Positions 14,687 to 20,088 of a stretch of DNA of 20,088 bases are shown here, piece by piece. The notes beneath the pieces are model-generated. The model was not told the DNA's origin. It was given only the letters and a program-made list of their open reading frames with translations, and ran no database searches. The stretch covers positions 1 through 20,088 of the forward strand of contig CAZDPA010000065.1 in assembly GCA_964507195.1 (NCBI GenBank), in the 5' to 3' direction. Within the stretch, counting starts at the first letter, position 1, and the number at the start of each line of letters is the position of its first letter. Source of the stretch: Solimonas sp964507195. GTDB taxonomy: Bacteria > Pseudomonadota > Gammaproteobacteria > Nevskiales > Nevskiaceae. A program made the position numbers and the translations under genes.

Positions 14687-15562
14687 ATGAGTACCGCGAC
14701 AGCTCTGACCCTGCGTCAGCCTACTGCCCTGGTTCCCCTGACGGGAAACCTGGATGCGTACATCGCGCACGTCAATCAGATTCCGGCGCTGGACGCCGAT
14801 GGCGAGCAGCAGCTGGCCAAAAAGCTGGTGGCCGAGCAGGATCTGGCCTCCGCGCAGCAGCTGGTCATGGCCAATCTGCGCCATGTCGTGCACATCGCGC
14901 GCGGTTACATGGGCTACGGCCTGCCGCTGGCGGACCTGATCCAGGAAGGCAATATCGGTCTGATGAAGGCGGTCAAGCGTTTTGACCCCGACGTCGGCGT
15001 GCGCCTGATCTCCTTCGCCGTGCATTGGATCAAGGCGGAAATTCACGAGTACGTGCTGAAGAACTGGCGCATCGTGAAGATCGCGACGACCAAGGCGCAG
15101 CGCAAGCTGTTTTTCAATCTGCGCTCGGCCAAGCGCGGCCTCGGCTGGCTCAATCAGGAGCAGGCGCAGGCCATTGCGGCCGATCTCAAGGTCAAGCCGG
15201 AAGAAGTGCTGCAGATGGAAGCGCGCATGAGCGGACACGACGTCTCGTTCAGTGCCACGCCGAGCGACGACGAAGACGGTCACTACATGCCGGAGGATTA
15301 CCTCAGCGATGGCAGCGACGAGATTGCCGACATCGAACAGGCCGAATGGCAGGACGCGCGAGAGAATCTGATGCGCGAGGCGCTGTTGTCCCTCGACGAC
15401 CGTGCCCGCGACATTCTCCAGCGTCGCTGGCTGACCGATGGCGAGAAAGCCGGCCTGCAGGAACTCGCCAATGAGTATGGCGTATCGGCCGAACGCATCC
15501 GCCAGATCGAAGCCGCAGCGATGAAGAAGCTGCGCAAGGTGATCGAAGTCGAAGCGGCTTGA
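14687..15562 (+). CDS. rpoH: RNA polymerase heat-shock sigma factor sigma-32
   Basis: Directs RNA polymerase to heat-shock promoters. Region 2 (LADLIQEGNIGLMKAVKRFDPDVGVRLISFAVHWIKAEI), the RpoH box QRKLFFNLR that separates sigma-32 from sigma-70, and region 4.2 (LQELANEYGVSAERIRQIEAAAMKKLRKV) are all clear. Start ATG 14687 is preferred to ATG 14672 because GGGAGAA (14674-14680) sits six bases before it and would lie inside the longer reading; it gives MSTATALTLRQPTALV and 291 residues. CIRCE lies just upstream and a strong hairpin terminator follows the stop. As in E. coli it follows ftsX, but the 160-bp gap carries its own control signals. Confidence 0.97.
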   Translation: MSTATALTLRQPTALVPLTGNLDAYIAHVNQIPALDADGEQQLAKKLVAEQDLASAQQLVMANLRHVVHIARGYMGYGLPLADLIQEGNIGLMKAVKRFDPDVGVRLISFAVHWIKAEIHEYVLKNWRIVKIATTKAQRKLFFNLRSAKRGLGWLNQEQAQAIAADLKVKPEEVLQMEARMSGHDVSFSATPSDDEDGHYMPEDYLSDGSDEIADIEQAEWQDARENLMREALLSLDDRARDILQRRWLTDGEKAGLQELANEYGVSAERIRQIEAAAMKKLRKVIEVEAA

Positions 15563-15581
15563 TCTGAAAACGGCATCAGTG

Positions 15582-15607
15582 AAAAGCCCGCGAAAGCGGG
15601 CTTTTTT
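15582..15607. terminator. Intrinsic terminator between rpoH and cyoE, likely bidirectional
   Basis: AAAAGCCCGC, loop GAAA, GCGGGCTTTT, followed by more T: a perfect 10-bp stem with a GNRA loop and T run. Four A residues on the left give a U run on the minus strand as well, so it can serve the converging cyoE transcript. Confidence 0.93.
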
Positions 15608-15622
15608 GTGCGCGCTGCAGCA

Positions 15623-16531
15623 CTAGAATCCGATCAGCGGCGCGAGGTAATGATCCACCAGTAACACCGTGAAGATACCCATCAGGTACACGATCGAATA
15701 CCCGAAGGTCCGCATCGGCAGACCCGGCAGCGGCCACCACTTCAGGCGCAGTGCGTAGTACAGGAACACGCCGCCGAGCGCCAGCGCGCCGATCAGATAC
15801 AGCCAGCCGGACATGCCCGTCGCGAACGGCAGTACCGTCACCGCGAGCAGCAGCACGGTGTAGAGCACGATCTGCGTGAGCGTGAACTCGATGCCATGCG
15901 TCACCGGCAGCATCGGGATATCGGCCTTGGCGTAGTCGTCACGGCGATCAATCGCCAGCGCCCAGAAATGCGGCGGCGTCCAGATGAAGATGATCGCGAA
16001 CAGGATCAGCGCATGCGCGTGCACTTCGCCGGTGACCGCAACCCAGCCGAGCACGGGGGGTGCCGCACCCGCTGCGCCGCCGATGACGATGTTCTGCGGC
16101 GTCGCGCGTTTCAGGTACAGGGTGTAGACGCCGGCGTAGCCGATCAGCGTGAACTGGGTGAGCACGGCGGTCAGCGGATTGACCAGAAACCACAGCACGG
16201 CAAAACCAACCAGCCCCAGCACCGTCGCAAACGCGATCGACTCGGTCATCGACAGGCGCCCCGTGACCAGCGGACGGCCGCAGGTCCGCGCCATGCGGGC
16301 ATCGATGTTGCGATCGATGATCTGGTTCACCGCTGCGGCAGATGCTGCCTGCAGCGCGATGCCCAGCGTACCCCACAGCAGTGCCGACAACGGCGGCAGG
16401 CCGGGCACGGCAAGGAACATGCCGACGACTGCGGTGAACACGATCAGCATGACGACGCGCGGCTTGCACAACTCGTAGTATTCGTTGAGCAATGAGCTGG
16501 GCTGCCCGCCTGGCGCTTTGGATTTGCTCAC
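15623..16531 (-). CDS. cyoE: Protoheme IX farnesyltransferase (heme O synthase)
   Basis: UbiA-type prenyltransferase that adds a farnesyl group to heme B, giving heme O for terminal oxidases. The first Asp-rich site NQIIDRNIDARMARTCGRPL, then YLKRATPQNIVIGGAAGAAPPVLGW, and the second site DRRDDYAKADIPMLPVTHG are all present, with about nine membrane segments. The frame stays open upstream to 16651, but that part lies within ctaA and is not family-like. The chosen GTG at 16531 (MSKSKAPGGQ) lies just after the ctaA stop (16533) and gives 302 residues, the usual size. It follows ctaA, which uses its product. Confidence 0.94.
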   Translation of the reverse strand: MSKSKAPGGQPSSLLNEYYELCKPRVVMLIVFTAVVGMFLAVPGLPPLSALLWGTLGIALQAASAAAVNQIIDRNIDARMARTCGRPLVTGRLSMTESIAFATVLGLVGFAVLWFLVNPLTAVLTQFTLIGYAGVYTLYLKRATPQNIVIGGAAGAAPPVLGWVAVTGEVHAHALILFAIIFIWTPPHFWALAIDRRDDYAKADIPMLPVTHGIEFTLTQIVLYTVLLLAVTVLPFATGMSGWLYLIGALALGGVFLYYALRLKWWPLPGLPMRTFGYSIVYLMGIFTVLLVDHYLAPLIGF

Positions 16532-16532
16532 T

Positions 16533-17615
16533 TCAGCGTCGACTCCATGCAGCGTGATTGAGCGTGACCAGCACCGCCAGCAATATCGCGGCACCGGCGT
16601 TGTGTGCCGCAGCGAGTGCGAGCGGCAGCTGGAACAGCACGACGCTGACACCGATCGACAGCTGCAGTACCAGCGCGGCGAGCACGGCCACGCCGAGCAA
16701 GCGCCAGCGACGCGTGTTCGCGCGACGCAGCAGCTGTGCAGCGAGCAGGAGCAAGGCCAGCGTCACGACGACGGCGCCGACGCGATGGAAGTGATGGATC
16801 GTCACCCGCGCGCGCGCATCAAGGATGCCGTATTCGTAATTGATGTCGAGGCCATGCCACAGCGTATAGGCGGTCGGGATATCGGTCTGCGGCCAGTAGC
16901 TGCCGTGACAGGTCGGGAAATCCGGACAGGCCAGTGCCGCGTAGTTGGTGCTGGTCCAGCCCCCGAGGAAAATCTGCAACACGACCAGCAGCAATGCGAC
17001 GGTCGCAAACCGGCGGATGCGCGGTGGTGTCAGCCCGATGTCGGCGTCATCGGCGCGCAGGTCGTTCTGCAATGCGAAAGAGGCGTGGCGTTCGCTGCGG
17101 TAGGCACGCTCGGAGACAGCGGGCGCTTCGATCACGGTCGCGCGCGCACGCGTGCTCCAGTACAGCCACAACAGCATCGCGAACGTCGTCATGCCACCCA
17201 GCAGATGCCCGGTCACCACGAGCGGCTTGAGCTGCCAGGTCACGGTCCACATGCCGAGCATGCCCTGGAAGATCACCATCGCGACCAGCAGCCACGGCAG
17301 CAGACGCGACACGCCGTGCTGTCGCAGGCGCAGCGAAAGCACCGCGAGCGCAACGATCAGCAGACCGAGCGTCGATGCGAGATAGCGGTGGATCATCTCT
17401 TTCCAGCCCTTGTGCGCCTCGACCGGGCGTTCCGGGAACGCGGCGTTGGCGGCCGCGACATGCTGCTCGTCGCTCGGCACCGTCAGATGACCGTAGCAAC
17501 CCGGCCAGTCCGGACAGCCGAGGCCTGCGTCGGACAGCCTTACATAGGCACCAAAGACAATGACGCCAAGGCACAGCAGCAGCGTCAGCAGATTGAGGCG
17601 ACGAAACAGAAGCAT
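16533..17615 (-). CDS. ctaA: Heme A synthase (Cox15/CtaA)
   Basis: Oxidises the C8 methyl of heme O to the formyl of heme A for aa3-type cytochrome oxidase. 360 residues with eight helices in two four-helix halves. Heme-ligand histidines: EMIHR (His76), TGHLLGG (His137), IHHFHRVG (His274-277) and AAHNAG (His338). Extracytoplasmic cysteine pairs are seen as CPDWPGC (34-40) and CPDFPTC (230-236). A soluble loop of ~50 residues (about 155-200) joins the halves. ATG 17615 gives MLLFRRLNLLTLL, directly preceding the first helix. The stop lies one base from the cyoE GTG, so the two heme-modifying enzymes are translated together. Confidence 0.95.
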   Translation of the reverse strand: MLLFRRLNLLTLLLCLGVIVFGAYVRLSDAGLGCPDWPGCYGHLTVPSDEQHVAAANAAFPERPVEAHKGWKEMIHRYLASTLGLLIVALAVLSLRLRQHGVSRLLPWLLVAMVIFQGMLGMWTVTWQLKPLVVTGHLLGGMTTFAMLLWLYWSTRARATVIEAPAVSERAYRSERHASFALQNDLRADDADIGLTPPRIRRFATVALLLVVLQIFLGGWTSTNYAALACPDFPTCHGSYWPQTDIPTAYTLWHGLDINYEYGILDARARVTIHHFHRVGAVVVTLALLLLAAQLLRRANTRRWRLLGVAVLAALVLQLSIGVSVVLFQLPLALAAAHNAGAAILLAVLVTLNHAAWSRR

Positions 17616-17685
17616 CAGGGAAGCACCGACGAAAAGGGGAAGACCGAATGGCCTTCCCGTGCGCGCATTTTAACGTAGCGAGGCC

Positions 17686-18276
17686 TTAGCCGATCTGGGA
17701 AATCCGCAGCAGCTTCTTGATGTCCTTGAGGATGCCTTTGTACTCGGCGGCGGCCGGATAAATCATCAGCCAGTTGCCGAGCGGATCGACCAGATACAGC
17801 GCCTGCGGGTCCTGCCCACCGAAGAAGCGCCGGTAGTCGGCCTCGACGGTGTCGGACAGGAACACCAGGTCCGGATGATTGGCTTTCAACTCGGCCTGCG
17901 CTGCTGTGGCATCCGCAGTCGTCGCGGTGATGTAGACCCGTTGCACGCGCAGGCGCTTTTCGTTGAGCAGTGTGCGGATCTGGCGAATCTCGATCAGCTT
18001 GGCAGAGCACGTCGGATCGCAATCGGCACCGCCGAGATAGACAAAACTCCACTTGCCACGCAGCGCACCGGGGCCGGCACCCTGCCCGGCCAGATCGAGC
18101 AGATCCGCCGACGGGATCGGCCGCGCCGGATGGATCAGCTCTCCGTAATTGGTGTGCCCCTGCGGCCGCCACTGCGGCGCGAAGAAGTAGAGAACGATCG
18201 CAGAAAACAGCGGAACGAAGAAAAGGGCTGCCAGCAGCAGGAACTGCAGGCGACCGCGGCCAGGCGCTTGGGTCAT
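17686..18276 (-). CDS. SCO-like membrane-anchored thioredoxin-fold protein of the cytochrome oxidase cluster
   Basis: 196 residues: one N-terminal membrane anchor (about 11-33, FLLLAALFFVPLFSAIVLYFF) and a periplasmic thioredoxin-like domain. GADCDPTC (Cys86, Cys90) gives a CxxxC pair like the copper ligands of SCO1/SenC. The third SCO ligand, a His before the VDPxG segment, is replaced by Gln158 (DPQALYLVDPLG), so it may be a redox or chaperone protein rather than a standard copper donor. The start at 18276 is fixed by ATGA overlap with the SURF1 stop; the open frame beyond lies inside SURF1. It corresponds by position to the conserved gene I recall between SURF1 and Cox15 in pseudomonads. 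Confidence 0.85.
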   Translation of the reverse strand: MTQAPGRGRLQFLLLAALFFVPLFSAIVLYFFAPQWRPQGHTNYGELIHPARPIPSADLLDLAGQGAGPGALRGKWSFVYLGGADCDPTCSAKLIEIRQIRTLLNEKRLRVQRVYITATTADATAAQAELKANHPDLVFLSDTVEADYRRFFGGQDPQALYLVDPLGNWLMIYPAAAEYKGILKDIKKLLRISQIG

Positions 18277-18992
18277 GTCGTCTTGGGTTTGAAACTGAAT
18301 CGGATGAACAGCACCAGCAATACTACCGCGAACAGGAACCACTGCCCCGCATACCCGTAATGCTTGGTCGGTGACATCTCGGGGCCACTGGACCATTCGC
18401 GGACGAATCCGCCCTCGGCATCCGCCGAAAGCAGCAATAGACCAGCTGCCGTCGACTGCCCGTACAGGCAGCGCATATCTTCGATCGTCGGATACTGGAC
18501 GATGCGCGGCCACGGCGCTTCGGCGCAGTTGTCGACATCAGTACGCATGCCCGGCACCGGAAAGGTGCGGAAGTACCCGCTGATGCGCTGTACGCCGGTC
18601 GGCACTGGTAGCTGCGGCAATTGCGCGCGGTCGGCACCGGCTGGAATCCAGCCGCGATCGACCACCAGTACTCCGCCGCCATCGGCGAACACCATCGGCG
18701 TCCATACCCGATAGCCCGGCGTGCTGTCGTGTGATTGACCATCCAGCAACAACTGCTTTTCGCTGTCGTAGGTCCCGCTGGTCTGGGCGGTTTCGACCAC
18801 GCCTTGCTCGGCCCAGCTGCCGGCGGATAGCGCGCGCGGCGTCTTGGATGCCGCCTTGTCGAAGCGTTCGATGATCTCGGCTTTTTCGAGTCCGCGTTGC
18901 AACTGCCAGACGCCGAGAGTGGAAAACAGACCGCAGATCACCAAGGTCCCGATCGCCGCCCAAAGGTTCGGCTTGAATGCCTTGTCGCCCAT
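18273..18992 (-). CDS. SURF1-family cytochrome c oxidase assembly protein
   Basis: Assists heme A insertion into subunit I of cytochrome c oxidase. 239 residues with the SURF1 plan: N-terminal helix (LWAAIGTLVICGLFSTLGVWQLQRGLEKA), periplasmic domain with YRVWTPMVF, VLVVDRGWIPAG and ISGYFR, and a C-terminal helix after KHYGYAGQWFLFAVVLL. Start ATG 18992 (MGDKAFKPNLW) is preferred because GGGGGAG lies just upstream; the frame is open to 19079 but the extra residues overrun the divergent promoter space. It heads the assembly operon SURF1, SCO-like, ctaA, cyoE, and lies divergent to the DUF2909 gene. Confidence 0.92.
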   Translation of the reverse strand: MGDKAFKPNLWAAIGTLVICGLFSTLGVWQLQRGLEKAEIIERFDKAASKTPRALSAGSWAEQGVVETAQTSGTYDSEKQLLLDGQSHDSTPGYRVWTPMVFADGGGVLVVDRGWIPAGADRAQLPQLPVPTGVQRISGYFRTFPVPGMRTDVDNCAEAPWPRIVQYPTIEDMRCLYGQSTAAGLLLLSADAEGGFVREWSSGPEMSPTKHYGYAGQWFLFAVVLLVLFIRFSFKPKTT

Positions 18993-19058
18993 GTTTGCTC
19001 CCCCATCCTGCACCGCACTGCATTGCGCTCTAACCGGCCGCGGGAGTGGCCCCGGGGA

Positions 19059-19064
19059 TATGAT
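19059..19064 (+). promoter_or_regulatory. Candidate -10 element for the DUF2909 gene (TATGAT)
   Basis: TATGAT matches five of six sigma-70 -10 positions, 17 bp before the ATG at 19082, within the 89-bp divergent region. No good -35 is seen. Confidence 0.25.
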
Positions 19065-19081
19065 GCACCCAATTTCCATCC

Positions 19082-19333
19082 ATGTCGCCGCTCTACATGC
19101 TCGCCAAAGTCGTCATCGTCGTCCTACTGCTCGCAATTCTGGCCTCGCTGATGACCAGCATGGTGTTTCTGGTGCGCGACCGCAGCGATCGCAAACGCAC
19201 ACTGACTGGACTCAAGGTTCGCGTCGCTCTGTCCATCACGCTGATCCTGTTCGTGCTGCTGTCCTGGCATCAGGGCTGGATCCAGCCGCACGGGATGATG
19301 CGCGCGCCGATCCCGACGACGCCCTCACCCTGA
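19082..19333 (+). CDS. Small twin-transmembrane protein (DUF2909-like)
   Basis: 83 residues with two membrane helices (about 7-30, LAKVVIVVLLLAILASLMTSMVFL, and 49-63, VALSITLILFVLLSW) joined by a basic loop RDRSDRKRTLTGLK. This fits the small DUF2909 family that I associate with cytochrome oxidase clusters between coxC and SURF1. No enzymatic motif; a role in oxidase assembly is inferred from position only. It is the sole plus-strand gene in this block and ends before a strong bidirectional terminator shared with coxC. Confidence 0.85.
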   Translation: MSPLYMLAKVVIVVLLLAILASLMTSMVFLVRDRSDRKRTLTGLKVRVALSITLILFVLLSWHQGWIQPHGMMRAPIPTTPSP

Positions 19334-19349
19334 CAGTGGCAGCTCGGCA

Positions 19350-19385
19350 AACAAAAAGGCGGCCCTGAGGCCGCCTTTTTGTTTT
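19350..19385. terminator. Bidirectional intrinsic terminator between DUF2909 gene and coxC
   Basis: CAAAAAGGCGGCC, loop CTGA, GGCCGCCTTTTTG is a perfect 13-bp stem flanked by A on the left and T on the right, giving a U run in both directions for converging transcripts. Confidence 0.95.
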
Positions 19386-19439
19386 TCTATCTTTCAACCC
19401 AGAGGATTGAGCGTTGTGAACCGGTGAAGGTCGCGCGAC

Positions 19440-19462
19440 GCCGGCGCGCGCGATGCGCCGGC
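19440..19462. repeat. GC-rich inverted repeat just after the coxC stop
   Basis: GCCGGCGC and GCGCCGGC (8 bp, perfect) with a 7-bp spacer lie between the coxC stop and the terminator at 19350. No T run adjoins it; it could stabilise the 3' end of the coxC mRNA. Confidence 0.4.
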
Positions 19463-19474
19463 GCAACAGCTCAA

Positions 19475-20088
19475 TCAGATCCAGTAGACGACGACGAACA
19501 GGCCGATCCAGACCACGTCGACGAAATGCCAGTACCAGGCCACACCCTCGAAACCGAAATGCGAATCCGGCTTGAAGTGCCCCTTCATCAGACGCAGGGT
19601 GATGATCAGCAGCATCAAGGTACCGAGCGTCACGTGCATGCCGTGGAAGCCGGTCAGCATGAAGAATGTCGAGCCGTAAATGCCGGAACCCAGCGTCAGG
19701 TTCAGTTCGGTGTACGCGTGGACGTATTCCTCCGCCTGGAAGAACAGGAACAGCGCGCCGAGCGCCACCGTTGCCCACATCCACAGAATGCAGGCCGTAC
19801 GCTTGCCTTCCTTGAGCGCGTGGTGCGCCATCGTGATCGTGACGCCGGAAGTCAGCAGGATCAGCGTGTTGACCAGCGGCACGTCGAAAGCCGGAATCGT
19901 CTGGAAATCGCCGCCCACTCCTGCCGGGCCGTTCGATGGCCACACGGCCTCGAAGCCAGGCCACAGATTGAGGTTCGTCGACAGCTCGCTACCCGCACCG
20001 GCCAGCCACGGCAGCGACAGGCCGCGGGCATAGAACAGCGCGCCGAAGAAGGCAGCGAAGAACATGACCTCGGAGAAGATGAACCAGG
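19475..20088 (-). CDS. coxC: Cytochrome c oxidase subunit III (5' end beyond window)
   Basis: Membrane subunit III of aa3-type cytochrome c oxidase. The frame is open to the window edge and reads WFIFSEVMFFAAFFGALFYAR, family sequence upstream of the first ATG at 20065, so that ATG is not the true start. Further family stretches: NTLILLTSGVTITMAHHALK, FQAEEYVHAY, TGFHGMHVTLGTLML (conserved His) and AWYWHFVDVVWIGLF before the stop. About 204 residues are visible of an expected ~290. The neighbouring SURF1, heme A synthase and cyoE serve assembly of this same enzyme; subunits I and II probably lie upstream, outside the window. Confidence 0.96.
   Translation of the reverse strand, partial: WFIFSEVMFFAAFFGALFYARGLSLPWLAGAGSELSTNLNLWPGFEAVWPSNGPAGVGGDFQTIPAFDVPLVNTLILLTSGVTITMAHHALKEGKRTACILWMWATVALGALFLFFQAEEYVHAYTELNLTLGSGIYGSTFFMLTGFHGMHVTLGTLMLLIITLRLMKGHFKPDSHFGFEGVAWYWHFVDVVWIGLFVVVYWI

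Noticed and set aside
17635..17666. Imperfect hairpin between ctaA and the SCO-like gene as a terminator
   Set aside because: The stem GGGAAG...CTTCCC has a mismatch and only four T residues; the genes look co-transcribed.
16485..17678. 397-residue open frame antisense to ctaA
   Set aside because: Gln/Arg/His-rich composition typical of the reverse complement of a GC-rich membrane gene; ctaA and cyoE on the other strand have all family motifs.
18993..19079. Longer SURF1 start at 19079
   Set aside because: The extra residues are not membrane-protein-like and would overlap the -10 region of the divergent gene; the later ATG has a good ribosome site.

Overview
The window reads as a high-GC gammaproteobacterial chromosome fragment. 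It fits a Xanthomonadales/Nevskiales-like or pseudomonad-like lineage. The basis is gene order: ftsY-ftsE-ftsX-rpoH, thiD-thiE-hemL, and a cytochrome c oxidase assembly block (coxC, DUF2909, SURF1, SCO-like, ctaA, cyoE) arranged as I remember it from Pseudomonas. It is a draft assembly: ten Ns interrupt mtgA, and ahcY carries an in-frame stop. Most genes are core housekeeping and densely packed, with many ATGA/GTGA overlaps. I found no tRNA, rRNA, CRISPR array, phage or recognisable transposase.

Layout. 1-4.7 kb, + strand: adenosylhomocysteinase (ahcY, first two start-codon bases cut off), a ~297-bp mobile-looking insert carrying a shortened four-helix-bundle ORF between inverted heptamer arms, an MBL-fold hydrolase, metF, an unrecognised membrane protein and a TRIC-family channel. 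AhcY and MetF both serve methyl-group recycling. 4.7-5.8 kb: mtgA with a long acidic tail. 5.8-6.5 kb, - strand: a Popeye-like membrane protein with a cyclic-nucleotide-binding-type domain. 6.5-7.0 kb: an AT-rich intergenic region with two DnaA-box-like sites. 7.0-9.8 kb: thiD, thiE (thiamine) and hemL (tetrapyrrole precursor). 9.8-11.8 kb: a three-domain DedA/PAP2-like/LssY_C membrane protein. 11.9-15.6 kb: ftsY, ftsE, ftsX and rpoH, with a perfect CIRCE operator before rpoH and a strong terminator after it. 15.6-20.1 kb, - strand: heme O and heme A synthesis (cyoE, ctaA), an SCO-like protein, SURF1 and coxC, with a DUF2909 gene on the + strand.

Most notable: (1) heptamer CCTCACG arrays flank the four-helix-bundle ORF as inverted arms, supply the only ATG for the MBL gene, and recur directly before the ftsE start; (2) rpoH sits behind a CIRCE site, suggesting HrcA control of sigma-32; (3) the ~500-bp AT-rich intergenic region has origin-like features; (4) two membrane proteins (Popeye-like and DedA-PAP2-LssY) have altered key residues in their ligand-binding or catalytic motifs. 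I do not see a clearly new multi-gene system. The heptamer/four-helix element is the best candidate for something under-described.
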